Notes under the pieces: generated by a model
The model's database searches: none
The model's input: only the letters and a program-made list of their open reading frames with translations
What the model was told of the DNA's origin: nothing
Translations under genes and position numbers: made by a program
In this document: piece after piece, positions 24,720-34,227 of the stretch
Position numbering within the stretch: the first letter of the stretch is position 1
Layout of the letters: each line of letters starts with the position of its first letter
From: Brumimicrobium aurantiacum
GTDB lineage: Bacteria; Bacteroidota; Bacteroidia; Flavobacteriales_D; Crocinitomicaceae
DNA: 64,000 nucleotides
Reading direction: 5' to 3'
NCBI RefSeq assembly: GCF_003402975.1
Contig: NZ_QURB01000006.1
Location: forward strand, 1 to 64,000

Positions 24720-25490
24720 ATGTCTGAAAAACGCCCATTAATTTTAGTCACTAATGACGATGGAATTCAAGCCAAAGGAATCAGAAGTTTAATTGAAGCA
24801 GTTGAGCCTTTTGGAGATGTTGTTATCGTTGCGCCAGATAAACCACAATCGGGAATGGGACATGCGATTACCGTAAACGATGTTTTGCGATTGAATCCGT
24901 CACCGCTTTATGATCAGTATGATGCATATACGTGTTCAGGTACACCAGTGGATTGTGTGAAGTTGGCCATAGCAGAAGTCATCAAAGGAAAACCAGATTT
25001 ATTGGTTTCAGGAATTAATCACGGAGAAAATAGTGCTTCTAATGTACTATATTCTGGAACAATGTCAGCAGCTGTAGAAGGCGCAATGGAAGATATTCCA
25101 TCAATTGGTTTTTCACTTTTAGATTTTGATAAAGATGCTGATTTTTCAGGTTCAAAGTGGGCTGTTCAAGAAGTGGTAAAACGTGCTTTAAATGGAGAGT
25201 TTCCAAAGAAAACGTGTTTGAATGTCAATATTCCACAATTAAAAGAAGAAGAAATCAAAGGAATTCGCGTGTGTCGTCAAGCGAAAGCTTATTGGAAAGA
25301 TAGTTTTGATAAACGTTATGATAATTTCGGGAAACCTTATTATTGGTTGAAAGGAGAATTTAATCGAGATGATTGGAATGAAGATACTGATATTTGGGCA
25401 CTTGATAATGGCTATGTTAGCATTGTACCAACACAATTTGATATGACCGCTTACCATGCGATAAGTGAAATCAACGAATGGGAATTTTAA
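24720..25490 (+). CDS. surE: 5'/3'-nucleotidase SurE
   Basis: 256 residues. Metal-binding start ILVTNDDG (Asp13, Asp14), then PDKPQSGMGHAIT, CSGTPVDCVK and SGINHGENSASNVLYSGTMSAAVEG, all hallmark SurE segments. It dephosphorylates nucleoside monophosphates and is linked to stationary-phase survival. First of three tightly spaced genes with a small membrane protein and lpxB. Confidence 0.96.
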   Translation: MSEKRPLILVTNDDGIQAKGIRSLIEAVEPFGDVVIVAPDKPQSGMGHAITVNDVLRLNPSPLYDQYDAYTCSGTPVDCVKLAIAEVIKGKPDLLVSGINHGENSASNVLYSGTMSAAVEGAMEDIPSIGFSLLDFDKDADFSGSKWAVQEVVKRALNGEFPKKTCLNVNIPQLKEEEIKGIRVCRQAKAYWKDSFDKRYDNFGKPYYWLKGEFNRDDWNEDTDIWALDNGYVSIVPTQFDMTAYHAISEINEWEF

Positions 25491-25511
25491 GAAAAAATTA
25501 GTGAAATTGAT

Positions 25512-25826
25512 ATGGGAGTAATTGATAATTTAGGAAAGAAACTTGATAGCCGTCCAATGGGGATTGTATTTGGTTTGGTCTTGCCAGTATTCGGATTTGT
25601 TATTTTTTGGCAATGGAAACATGGTGCACGTTCATTTGATGAATTGTATCACTTTTTAGCAGCAAGTCCCAATAATCGAAATGATTTATTGGTTTTTTCA
25701 GTGATTCCAAATTTATTGCTGTTTTACCTCACAAACTTCCGTTGGAGATGGGATAAATTTACAACAGGTTTAGTTGGAGTAACCATCATTTTAAGTGTAG
25801 TTGTAGCATCATTAATTTTATTGTGA
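25512..25826 (+). CDS. small membrane protein between surE and lpxB
   Basis: 104 residues with three hydrophobic segments (about 17-34, 58-74, 82-104) and a WQWKHGARSF loop. It starts 21 bases after surE and its stop overlaps the lpxB start (GTGA), so translation of lpxB is likely coupled to it. I have seen such a gene in this position in related genomes but know no function; a role in lipid A or envelope maintenance is only a guess from context. Confidence 0.8.
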   Translation: MGVIDNLGKKLDSRPMGIVFGLVLPVFGFVIFWQWKHGARSFDELYHFLAASPNNRNDLLVFSVIPNLLLFYLTNFRWRWDKFTTGLVGVTIILSVVVASLILL

Positions 25827-26938
25827 AAAAGTATTACATCATAACAGGAGAAGCATCTGGAGATCTTCACGCCGCAAATTTGATGCGCGGAATTTTGAAG
25901 GAGGATCAAAACGTTGACTTTCGTTATTGGGGAGGCGACAATATGGCGAATGTTTACGGGAAACCAGTAAAGCATATTTCAGAACTTGCTTTTATGGGTT
26001 TTGTTGAGGTTGTTGCCAATCTTGGTACTATTTTGTCAAACATTAAGTTCTGTAAGAAAGATATTCTTGATTACAAGCCTGATGCATTAATTTTGGTTGA
26101 TTATCCGGGGTTTAATTTACGTATTGCCAAATGGGCAAAATCGCAAGGAATTAAAGTGATTTACTACATTTCACCTCAAATATGGGCGTGGAAACAAAAC
26201 CGTGTACATACCATTAAAAAGGTGGTAGATAAAATGTTGGTGATTCTTCCATTTGAAAAGGAGTTTTATGCCAAATTTGATATGGAGGTTACCTATGTTG
26301 GTCATCCCTTATTAGATGCGATTGAACAGTTTAGAGCGAAAACAGATAAAGTCGATTTATATCAAAAACACAATTTAGATGAACGCCCAGTAATTGCACT
26401 TTTGCCTGGTAGTAGAAAGCAGGAGATCAATACAAAACTGCCAATAATGTTGGATAGTTTGTCAAGCTTCGATGATTATCAATTTGTGATTGCAGGAGCT
26501 CCCGCTTTACCCGATTCTTTTTATGAGCCATTTTTAAAACACTCGAAGAACGTTCGTTTAATTCATGGTGAAACATATGATTTACTTTCTATTTCTACAG
26601 CGGCTTTGGTAACCTCAGGAACGGCAACTTTAGAAACAGCATTGTTCGAAGTACCAGAAGTAGTTTGTTATAAAGGCTCTTCTATATCTTATCACATCGC
26701 CAAACGATTGATCAAAGTAGATTATATTAGTTTGGTCAATCTGATTCTTCAAAAAGAAGCGGTAAAAGAATTGATTCAGCACGAATGCAATGCGAAACTA
26801 ATTGAAAAAGAATTAAAGTTGATCCTTCCTGGAGGAGCCAAGCAAGCCCAAATGGAAAAAGACTACGCTGAATTGATTTCGATTTTAGGGAAGGGCGGAG
26901 CTAGTGAAACAGCAGCGCTTGAAATAATTAATAGTTGA
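25823..26938 (+). CDS. lpxB: lipid-A-disaccharide synthase
   Basis: 371 residues from GTG 25823, overlapping the previous stop. Family marks: YYIITGEASGDLHAANLM at the start, YISPQIWAWKQNRV, ALLPGSRKQEI and TSGTATLETALF. LpxB joins UDP-diacylglucosamine and lipid X at the inner-membrane face to make the lipid A disaccharide. lpxK and lpxH lie in the same window near 44-51 kb but in another transcription unit. Confidence 0.96.
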   Translation: MKKYYIITGEASGDLHAANLMRGILKEDQNVDFRYWGGDNMANVYGKPVKHISELAFMGFVEVVANLGTILSNIKFCKKDILDYKPDALILVDYPGFNLRIAKWAKSQGIKVIYYISPQIWAWKQNRVHTIKKVVDKMLVILPFEKEFYAKFDMEVTYVGHPLLDAIEQFRAKTDKVDLYQKHNLDERPVIALLPGSRKQEINTKLPIMLDSLSSFDDYQFVIAGAPALPDSFYEPFLKHSKNVRLIHGETYDLLSISTAALVTSGTATLETALFEVPEVVCYKGSSISYHIAKRLIKVDYISLVNLILQKEAVKELIQHECNAKLIEKELKLILPGGAKQAQMEKDYAELISILGKGGASETAALEIINS

Positions 26939-27042
26939 TAAATCGAAATTGCTCACTGTCTATTCAACTTTGTATTAAATTGGTTTCAGATAATCACGAA
27001 AATAATCTCGCGTAGGTTGAAGGTTTTATACATATTGTATCT

Positions 27043-27065
27043 TTAAGTACTTTATTAAGTACTTT
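27043..27065. promoter_or_regulatory. candidate YefM-YoeB autoregulatory operator
   Basis: Two copies of TTAAGTACTTT, each containing the 8-bp palindrome AAGTACTT (27045-27052 and 27057-27064), have centres exactly 12 bp apart, just upstream of a TATCTTTA -7-like box and the yefM ATG. In studied YefM-YoeB systems the operator is a pair of palindromes 12 bp apart with a TGTACA core. Here the core is AGTACT. Confidence 0.6.
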
Positions 27066-27083
27066 TTTGATTATCTTTACGAT

Positions 27084-27332
27084 ATGGAAACGGTAAATTA
27101 TACAGAATTTCGTTCAAATCTAAAGCATTGGTTCGATAAAGTAGTTAATGATGTAAGTGATGTTATTATCAGACGTAAAAGTGGTAAAGATCTTGTTTTA
27201 ATTTCATTGGACGAGTACAATTCTTTAAAGGAAACGGCCTATTTGTTAACAGGAAAGAATAGAGATGTTTTATTAAAATCTATCAAAGAACTTGAAACAG
27301 GAAATGGAATTGAAAAAGACTTAATTGAATAG
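27084..27332 (+). CDS. yefM: YefM-family antitoxin (Phd/YefM)
   Basis: 82 residues. It starts METVNYTEFRSNLKHWFDKV, then IIRRKSGKDLVLISLDEYNSL, the usual Phd/YefM DNA-binding and dimerisation half. The C-terminal acidic helix should wrap YoeB. Antitoxin and transcriptional autorepressor. Its stop abuts the toxin start (TAG/ATG, no gap), typical of coupled antitoxin-toxin pairs. Confidence 0.93.
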   Translation: METVNYTEFRSNLKHWFDKVVNDVSDVIIRRKSGKDLVLISLDEYNSLKETAYLLTGKNRDVLLKSIKELETGNGIEKDLIE

Positions 27333-27593
27333 ATGAAATTAATTTGGTCTACTTCTTCTTGGGAAGATTATTTGTATTGGCAAAAAGTTGATAAGAAGAT
27401 TTTAAAACGAATTAATCAACTCTTAAAAAGTTGTATGCGAACTCCTTTTGAAGGTATTGGAAAACCCGAAGCGCTGAAAGGAGATTTGCAAGGATGTTGG
27501 TCAAGACGAATAACATCAGAACATAGATTGGTTTATAAATATGAAAATAAGCAATTATGGATTGCAGCTTGTCGTTACCATTATGGAAAGTAA
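27333..27593 (+). CDS. yoeB: YoeB-family mRNA interferase toxin
   Basis: 86 residues, normal for Txe/YoeB. The residues needed for RNA cleavage in E. coli YoeB fall at the same numbers here: Glu46 (GKPEAL), Arg65 (EHRLVYK), His83 and Tyr84 (CRYHYGK). The toxin should therefore be active, cutting ribosome-bound mRNA when YefM is degraded. The pair has the local base composition and no mobile-element flanks. Confidence 0.94.
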   Translation: MKLIWSTSSWEDYLYWQKVDKKILKRINQLLKSCMRTPFEGIGKPEALKGDLQGCWSRRITSEHRLVYKYENKQLWIAACRYHYGK

Positions 27594-27738
27594 AACTCTT
27601 ATCTTCCATGATATCCTCTTTCATGATTAGATGTTTAGGCTCAACTGAATATACGAAGTATTTAAAATTAACAATCAATAATTAATAATTATATCACTGA
27701 TTTGTAAAAGGGAAAAGAATCTATTCTAATTTTACAAG

Positions 27739-28923
27739 ATGAAGTGGATTTTCCTTCTTTTATTTATTTTTTCATGGTCATATTCTGTATTCGGAAATGA
27801 TATGAAAATTGGTGTTTACCGTGACCATACCATACAAAGGATTGACTTTTCTTATAATGAAGGTAGTTACTTGATTTATGGAGATTCTACTCAATTTGGT
27901 GCATTATTACCCAATGAATTTGTATCAATAACAAGAAAAGGAAGCAAAGTAGAATTGAAAAAAGGTGTTCGTATTTTGGGCTTTTTCAAAGAAGTGACCT
28001 TAAAACCAACTTCTCCAAACAATGTTTTGCGTTTGAGACCTCGACAACCCTTGCTTAAAGAACGTAAGTACAATGATGGTTTTATCGTTTTCTCTAACCG
28101 TAAAGGATTAACGATTGTTAATGATGTTTCCTTTAAAAACTATTTGGGAGGTGTTGTGGAATCTGAAGGGGGAGGAGGAAAGCATATCGAATATTATAAA
28201 GCACAAGCTGTAATTTCACGAACCTATGCCTTAAAATACATGCAGAGACATGAAAAGGAAGGTTTCAATTTGTGCGATCGAGTACATTGTCAGGCCTATC
28301 ACAATAAATTAATTTATACAGATAATATACGCAAAGCAGTAGATGCCACGGATGGATTGTACATCGTTGATTCAACCACAAATGAGTATGTCGAAGGTTT
28401 TTTTCATGCCAATTGTGGTGGGCAAACCAGTAGTTCTGATTATGTTTGGAAAGAAGAAATCCCATATTTACAACCCTTTAAAGATACTTTTTGTATTTAT
28501 ACAAGACAAGCTACTTGGGAAAAACGGATTTCTAAAGTTGAATGGCGAAGATTTTTAGTGAATAATTATTTCTATCCAATTGAAGATAGCGTTTACCGAT
28601 CGTTAATTTACAACTTTAAACAAGAAGATAGAAAAGCATTTTTCATTAGTCCCCATTTAGGAATCCCCTTACGTGATATTCGTTATCATTTTAAATTGCG
28701 TTCAACCTACTTTTCTTGTGAACCTGAAGGACAATATGTTTTATTAAAAGGAAGAGGCTACGGGCATGGTGTCGGTTTTTGCCAAGAAGGAGCAATGGGA
28801 ATGGCCAATAATGGTTTAGATTTTCAACAGATCCTTTCTTTCTATTTTGAAGGAATAAGATTTAAACATTACTTTGAAAAAATGTTTTTCAATCAAGGTC
28901 CTTATAGAATTGGAATGTTTTAG
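27739..28923 (+). CDS. SpoIID/LytB-domain protein, secreted
   Basis: 394 residues with a signal peptide (1-19). The SpoIID core covers about 95-300 (NYLGGVVESEGGG, AQAVISRTYALKYM, HANCGGQTSSSDYVWKEEIPYL), with GRGYGHGVGFCQEGAMGMA near 335-353. SpoIID enzymes are lytic transglycosylases that act on denuded peptidoglycan; in non-sporulating bacteria they are linked to cell-wall turnover. Convergent with recQ; the stops are only 5 bases apart, with no terminator between. Confidence 0.88.
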   Translation: MKWIFLLLFIFSWSYSVFGNDMKIGVYRDHTIQRIDFSYNEGSYLIYGDSTQFGALLPNEFVSITRKGSKVELKKGVRILGFFKEVTLKPTSPNNVLRLRPRQPLLKERKYNDGFIVFSNRKGLTIVNDVSFKNYLGGVVESEGGGGKHIEYYKAQAVISRTYALKYMQRHEKEGFNLCDRVHCQAYHNKLIYTDNIRKAVDATDGLYIVDSTTNEYVEGFFHANCGGQTSSSDYVWKEEIPYLQPFKDTFCIYTRQATWEKRISKVEWRRFLVNNYFYPIEDSVYRSLIYNFKQEDRKAFFISPHLGIPLRDIRYHFKLRSTYFSCEPEGQYVLLKGRGYGHGVGFCQEGAMGMANNGLDFQQILSFYFEGIRFKHYFEKMFFNQGPYRIGMF

Positions 28924-28928
28924 ATGAT

Positions 28929-30818
28929 TTAATCCACTTGGCTGAAAACACCAGCTTCGTAATGGACTAGATTTTCATCCATCATCCAATTAAGAATTCC
29001 ATTCAGATAGTGTTTTTCAACACCTTTCAATTCAAAAATTAACTCCTCCATTGAATAGCTTTTAGTCCTCAATAATTGTTGAATAATTTCTTGTAGTTCT
29101 TCACCACTATAATTAGAGCGTTCTTCTGCTAAACAAACATCACATTTTCCACATGCTTTACCTTCTTGTCCAAAGTACTTGAGTAATAAAATTGAGCGAC
29201 AAATCGGTTGTTGAATAAATCCTATTAAACTTTCAAGTTTTTTATTCGCAACGTCCTTTCTTATTTGATAAACTTTTTTGTCGATTTGCATGTAATCGTC
29301 TGGTAAACGTTCATGCAATAATGTAACTTGTGGAAGTTCACTTTGCCAAGAAATATCAGCCAAACCTTGTTTTTCGATATACTGCAATTGTTTATGAATG
29401 AGCGATCTTGACTTTTTTAATTTCGTAGACAAACGTGCTTCATCTACTTGGAAATAGTTTTCAAAAATTCCAGGATGACTTCTTGATAAATAAGAAATTA
29501 TAGGATCATAATCTTTGTTTTTTAATTGAAAGTTGTAGAGTGTTTTATTACTTACAATAAACTTCAATTTAGTTGGATGGAAGACGGCCTCGTTAAATAA
29601 AATTGAACCATTTAATTCGAGTATTTTTAAGGCATTGTATGTTTGAACTGGATCAAAATCATACTTTTTTACCAAATCTCTTATGGACAAACCATAGCTT
29701 TCATTTGCACCTGAACCAATGGCAATCCCAAAGTGATTACATAGCGCACGATAAACGGTTTTGATAAAATCAATAGGAGGGAATTGTTTCTCAATTCGCT
29801 GACGCATTTTAACGAGGTCAACTTGCGTATAAAAGGCCATGTTACGAGAGGCTTTTCCATCTCTCCCAGAACGTCCAGCTTCTTGGAAGTAGGCTTCTAA
29901 ATTATTAGGAATTTCATAATGTAACACAAAGCGTACATCTGGTTTGTCTATTCCCATCCCGAAAGCATTTGTAGCAACAACAATTCTAATTTCGTTGTTT
30001 AACCAAGCATTCAATTTTTTATCTCTTTCTTCTCCATTCATTCCTCCATGATAGACTCCTGCAGAAAAATTATGGGCAATTAAAAGTCGCGCTATCTCTT
30101 TTGTTTCTCGTCGTGTCTGGCAGTATACAATTCCTGTGTTTCCAGAAAAACGCTTACAAGCTTTGAGGATTGCATTCCGTTTGTTTTCAACGGCATAAAC
30201 CTCGTATGAGATATTATCTCTGGTAAAATCCCCTTCAAAATAATTAGGATTTTTCATTTCAAGATGTTCGATAATATCTTGTCGGACTTCTTTGGTTGCA
30301 GTGGCAGTTACGGCAATGATTGGAACATCTGAATGAATTTCACGTAACTTGTATATTTCCAAATATGGAGGTCGAAAATCGTGTCCCCATTGTGAAATAC
30401 AATGTGCTTCATCAATAGCAATTAATGAAATCTTCATTTGTTTGAATCTCGCAATGAAAATATCGGTTTTTAATCGTTCGGGAGATACATAAAGAAAATC
30501 TAATCCACCAAATTTTGCATTGTCGAGAATGATGTCGATTTCCCTTCTTGACATTCCCGAAGTTATTGCAGCAGCTTTGAGTCCTCTTGACCTTAAGTTT
30601 TTAACTTGGTCTTGCATAAGGGCAATCAATGGAGAAATAACCAAACAAATTCCTTCTCTGGCAATTCCTGGAACTTGAAAGCATATCGACTTTCCACCTC
30701 CAGTAGGTAGGAGGGCAAAAGTATCGTGACCGTTAATTGCACTTTGGACGATTTCCTCTTGTTGTTTCCTAAAGCTATCAAAGCCCCAATATTTTTTTAA
30801 TATTTCGACTGCAGTCAA
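28929..30818 (-). CDS. recQ: ATP-dependent DNA helicase RecQ
   Basis: 629 residues. Helicase motifs: TGGGKS (39-44), IDEAHCISQWGHDFRP, GIVYCQTRR, QEAGRSGRDG. A RecQ-Ct zinc module follows, with its four Cys in CRSILLL, ACGKCDVC. The last 60 residues form a small helical or winged domain rather than a typical HRDC. It unwinds forks and recombination intermediates. Divergent from ilvE. Confidence 0.95.
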   Translation of the reverse strand: MTAVEILKKYWGFDSFRKQQEEIVQSAINGHDTFALLPTGGGKSICFQVPGIAREGICLVISPLIALMQDQVKNLRSRGLKAAAITSGMSRREIDIILDNAKFGGLDFLYVSPERLKTDIFIARFKQMKISLIAIDEAHCISQWGHDFRPPYLEIYKLREIHSDVPIIAVTATATKEVRQDIIEHLEMKNPNYFEGDFTRDNISYEVYAVENKRNAILKACKRFSGNTGIVYCQTRRETKEIARLLIAHNFSAGVYHGGMNGEERDKKLNAWLNNEIRIVVATNAFGMGIDKPDVRFVLHYEIPNNLEAYFQEAGRSGRDGKASRNMAFYTQVDLVKMRQRIEKQFPPIDFIKTVYRALCNHFGIAIGSGANESYGLSIRDLVKKYDFDPVQTYNALKILELNGSILFNEAVFHPTKLKFIVSNKTLYNFQLKNKDYDPIISYLSRSHPGIFENYFQVDEARLSTKLKKSRSLIHKQLQYIEKQGLADISWQSELPQVTLLHERLPDDYMQIDKKVYQIRKDVANKKLESLIGFIQQPICRSILLLKYFGQEGKACGKCDVCLAEERSNYSGEELQEIIQQLLRTKSYSMEELIFELKGVEKHYLNGILNWMMDENLVHYEAGVFSQVD

Positions 30819-30925
30819 TGGTATAAAAGTTTAGTAAACAAATGTAGTTAAATTTCAGTCATTTTTAAAGCTCAAGTGGTTTGTCTATTGAAAATTGAGT
30901 ATATTCGCAGCATATCAAAAATAAT

Positions 30926-31996
30926 ATGGAAACATCACAATATACAATCAAAAAAACAAGAACAAAAAATAGTAAAATTGACCAAGTGGATTGGGACAAT
31001 ATCCCTTTCGGAAAGTTATTTTCTGACCACATGTTAATTATGGACTACAAAGATGGAAAATGGCAGGAACCAGAAATCGTTCCTTTCGAAAATTTATCAT
31101 TGCATCCAGCAACTTCTGCAATTCACTACGGACAATCTATCTTCGAAGGAATGAAAGCCTACAGAACTGTGGATGGTGAACCAGTTGTTTTTCGTCCAGA
31201 GAAAAATGCACAACGTTTTAGAAAATCTGCTCACAGAATGTGTATGGCAGATATTCCAGAAGATTTGTTTATCTACTGTTTGGAAGAGTTGTTAAAATTT
31301 GATGACGAGTGGGTGCCTAAAAAGGATACAAACTCAATGTACATTCGTCCATTTATGTTTGCTACTGACGGATATACTGGAATTAAACCTTCAGATACAT
31401 ACCGTTTCATGATTTTTACTTGCCCTGTAGGTTCTTACTATACAGAAGCAATTAACTTGAAAATTGAAGAAAATTATACACGTGCAGCATACGGAGGAGT
31501 TGGAGCAGCAAAAGCAGCAGGTAACTACGCAGCATCTTTGTACCCAGCAAAACTAGCACAAGATGAAGGATTCCACCAATTGATTTGGACAGATGCTCAA
31601 ACGCACGAGTACGTTGAAGAAGCAGGTACAATGAATATTTTGTTTGTAATCGATGGTAAATTGGTTACACCAAAAGAATCTGATACTATTTTAGCAGGAA
31701 TTACAAAGAGAAGTGTAATTGAAGTTGCTCAAGATTGGGGAATGACTGTTGAAGAGCGTAAAATCTCTGTTAAAGAAATTATCGAGTCTATCGAAGATGG
31801 ATCATTAACAGAAGCATTTGGAGCAGGAACTGCAGCAACGATCGCACCAGTTAAAATGATTGGTTATAAAGGAAAGAAATACGAACTTCCAGGTGAAGAA
31901 AAGCGTACTTTCTCTAAGAAAGTTGTTGAAGAATTAGATGGTATGAAATACGGAAAAATCGAAGATCGATTTGGATGGGTGAAGAAAATCAAATAA
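30926..31996 (+). CDS. ilvE: branched-chain amino-acid aminotransferase
   Basis: 356 residues, the long bacterial type. The PLP Lys is Lys196 in GAAKAAGNYA; other marks are HYGQSIFEGMKAYR and EAGTMNILFV. It transfers the amino group between glutamate and branched-chain keto acids, in Val/Leu/Ile synthesis and breakdown. A TATATTCG box at 30900-30907 is a plausible -7 element. It ends with a clear terminator. Confidence 0.95.
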   Translation: METSQYTIKKTRTKNSKIDQVDWDNIPFGKLFSDHMLIMDYKDGKWQEPEIVPFENLSLHPATSAIHYGQSIFEGMKAYRTVDGEPVVFRPEKNAQRFRKSAHRMCMADIPEDLFIYCLEELLKFDDEWVPKKDTNSMYIRPFMFATDGYTGIKPSDTYRFMIFTCPVGSYYTEAINLKIEENYTRAAYGGVGAAKAAGNYAASLYPAKLAQDEGFHQLIWTDAQTHEYVEEAGTMNILFVIDGKLVTPKESDTILAGITKRSVIEVAQDWGMTVEERKISVKEIIESIEDGSLTEAFGAGTAATIAPVKMIGYKGKKYELPGEEKRTFSKKVVEELDGMKYGKIEDRFGWVKKIK

Positions 31997-32051
31997 TTCA
32001 ACCGACAACATTAAAAAGAATACTTTAAAATAAAGTTTCGATATTTGAAAA

Positions 32052-32083
32052 ACGACTCGATCTTATCGGGTCGTTTTTTTTTG
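32052..32083 (+). terminator. ilvE terminator
   Basis: ACGACTCGA/TCGGGTCGT, a 9-bp stem with one G-U pair, followed by T9. It lies 55 bases after the ilvE stop. Confidence 0.9.
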
Positions 32084-32134
32084 TGTCTTACTTTTTAGGG
32101 TTTATCCATTATAATTTATTCAAGCAAATAAAAA

Positions 32135-32164
32135 AGAAGCGAAAACTCACTGGTTTTCGCTTCT
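32135..32164 (-). terminator. mscS-like gene terminator
   Basis: AGAAGCGAAAAC/GTTTTCGCTTCT, a 12-bp perfect stem, with A-rich sequence upstream that gives a T-run on the minus strand. Confidence 0.85.
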
Positions 32165-32192
32165 GTATTAAGAAGAACAGTGGACTTAATAA

Positions 32193-33152
32193 TTAAGCCT
32201 CGCCTTGTTCGTTGTTTCGTTTTCCTTGACTTGATTGGTCAGAAGCTTGTTGTTGATCAAGAACTTCATTCAATTTTTCTCCGCCTTTAATTCCAAAGTC
32301 CAAAGTTCGAATAGGGAAAGGAATCATAATGTCGTTATTGTCGAAGGCTTTCTTAATTGAAATGATAGCTTCACTTTGACTCTTTAAGAATTCGAGTTGA
32401 CTTTTAAACTCAACCCATATCATAACTCTAAAATCTATTGAACTTCCTCCAAAGGCAAGATATACTAAATCAATATCTTTCTGCTTATTAATGTTGGGAA
32501 CATTTTTTACGGCATCGATAGTTATTTCTCTTACTCGTTCCAAGTCCTCTCCATAGGAAACTCCAACATCCAAATCTATTCTTTTGTAAATATTTTCAGA
32601 ATCGTTAACCAATGGATTTTGGAATAATAGTTTATTAGGAATTATAATTTCTTGTCCTTGAAAGGATGAAATTTCAGTTGTACGAATTCCAATATGTTTA
32701 ATAACACCACTATGTCCTTCACAGTGAATTACTTGACCTATTTTAAATGGCCTTTTAACCGCCATGAAGAAACCAGCAATAAAATTTGTTGCGATATCCT
32801 GAAAAGCAAAACCAAGAGCTAAACCAATGATTCCTGCACCTGCTAATAATGAGGAAACTGTTTTGTCGAGATTGAGTAGGCTAAGAGCAGCAAATGTACC
32901 GATTGTTAAAATCGCAATATAAATAAGCTTTGAAATAATCGATGAAAGAGAATTATTGTGAATAGCTTTACCTATTAATTTTAATGAGAAGTTTTTTGCT
33001 ACTTTAGCAATAAATACGAAGGCTATCAAAACTAAAATTGCCAGAATGAAATTTGGTAACATTTCGACTAAATTTTCTGACCAGTCTACTAATTTTTCTA
33101 TTATAATGTTGTAGTATTTTGTGATTTCCATACAGTGATTTTGAATTTGCAT
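32193..33152 (-). CDS. mechanosensitive channel, MscS family
   Basis: 319 residues with three N-terminal helices. The third is rich in Gly/Ala (AGAGIIGLALGFAFQDIA), the pore helix of MscS, and is followed by the beta domain (GQVIHCEGHSGVIKHIGIRTTEI) and a polar C-terminal tail of Gln/Ser. It releases solutes on osmotic downshock. ATG 33152 has a good A/T-rich leader; ATG 33131 (MEITKYY) is the alternative start. Confidence 0.93.
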   Translation of the reverse strand: MQIQNHCMEITKYYNIIIEKLVDWSENLVEMLPNFILAILVLIAFVFIAKVAKNFSLKLIGKAIHNNSLSSIISKLIYIAILTIGTFAALSLLNLDKTVSSLLAGAGIIGLALGFAFQDIATNFIAGFFMAVKRPFKIGQVIHCEGHSGVIKHIGIRTTEISSFQGQEIIIPNKLLFQNPLVNDSENIYKRIDLDVGVSYGEDLERVREITIDAVKNVPNINKQKDIDLVYLAFGGSSIDFRVMIWVEFKSQLEFLKSQSEAIISIKKAFDNNDIMIPFPIRTLDFGIKGGEKLNEVLDQQQASDQSSQGKRNNEQGEA

Positions 33153-33244
33153 TTAAAATAATAAAAAAATGACTTGGTCGAATATGCCTAATTATAAAAA
33201 ACTCTAAATTTATATTCGCGATTTGAATTATAGATGATTAATAA

Positions 33245-34168
33245 TTATGCCTTCCAAGGCAAAATCTCTATATTTTTTTTATTGGGGATTCCTTCATTTT
33301 TATTGTGTTGGATAATGCACATGATTTTTTTTATATCCTCTTTTTTAGTGTTTCGGCTTAAATGTAAACCAACGATTTGTCGAATCGGAGTATGGTTTGA
33401 AATTTTCTTAATATGCTTTTCTTCAATATTCAACTGCGGAACATAATATTTAGGAATTAAAGTGTAGCCACCTTCTTGTTCCACCATTTTTGTAAGTAAA
33501 TGTAAATTTCCCCCTTCATAATTCCATTCAGTTTTGTTATTTTGATCAAGATTACAAAAACTGATCATTTGTGTGCGTAAACAGTTTCCTTGACTTAATA
33601 ACCAAGGATGTTCGTTTTGTAAAACATCTAAGTCAATTTCTTTTTCTTTGATTTGAGTAGAATAGATTAAAATCTCTTCATTGTATAGCACTTGTTGCTC
33701 AATTGTCTTATCAAGGATAGGCCCTGCCATTATTCCAAAATCAATGGTTTTGTTTTTTAAAGCATCAATTAATTTTTCTGAGGTTAATTCACTTATATCT
33801 AAATGTACATCACCAATTTGAGTTTGCCACTTTGCATATAACTCAGGAATTAAGTAATTAGAAATGGTCGGTATAATTCCAATTCGAATTTCTGATTTAT
33901 ATGTTCCTTTTAATTTCTGTACCTGAATCTCTAATTCATCATAAGCCGTTTGTATAGAGGAAAGGTACGGTAGAAGCTTTTTACCGACTTCTGTTAATGA
34001 AATTGGATTCGTATCTCTATTAATAATAGAATAACCCAAAATGTCTTCTGCTTTTTTCAATTGCATTGAAAGTGTTGGCTGAGTTACGTGACAAGCTTCT
34101 GCTGCACGTTGAAAATTTTTGTATTTTAACAAAGAAAAAATGTATGAGAGCTGAACAGGAGAAATCAT
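33245..34168 (-). CDS. oxyR: peroxide-sensing LysR regulator OxyR
   Basis: 307 residues. LysR helix-turn-helix at 1-60 (NFQRAAEACHVTQPTLSMQLKKAE), then the effector domain. Cys196 and Cys205 in GNCLRTQMISFC reproduce the pair spacing of the redox-active Cys199/Cys208 of E. coli OxyR, so it should sense H2O2 by forming a disulfide. It is divergent from katA and next to ahpC, both expected targets. Confidence 0.93.
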   Translation of the reverse strand: MISPVQLSYIFSLLKYKNFQRAAEACHVTQPTLSMQLKKAEDILGYSIINRDTNPISLTEVGKKLLPYLSSIQTAYDELEIQVQKLKGTYKSEIRIGIIPTISNYLIPELYAKWQTQIGDVHLDISELTSEKLIDALKNKTIDFGIMAGPILDKTIEQQVLYNEEILIYSTQIKEKEIDLDVLQNEHPWLLSQGNCLRTQMISFCNLDQNNKTEWNYEGGNLHLLTKMVEQEGGYTLIPKYYVPQLNIEEKHIKKISNHTPIRQIVGLHLSRNTKKEDIKKIMCIIQHNKNEGIPNKKNIEILPWKA

Positions 34169-34197
34169 ATAGAAAAAGTTTATGTAAATATAATAAT

Positions 34198-34214
34198 AAT
34201 TGATAAAAACAATT
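34198..34214. promoter_or_regulatory. candidate OxyR operator
   Basis: AATTG-ATAAAAA-CAATT, 5-bp arms around 7 bases, a LysR-type interrupted palindrome. It ends 13 bases before the katA -7 box, the usual place for an activator. Confidence 0.4.
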
Positions 34215-34227
34215 ACTCCTTATTCAG

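Noticed and set aside
27043-27593. Mobile origin of the yefM-yoeB pair
   Set aside because: No flanking repeats, integrase or base-composition shift were seen.
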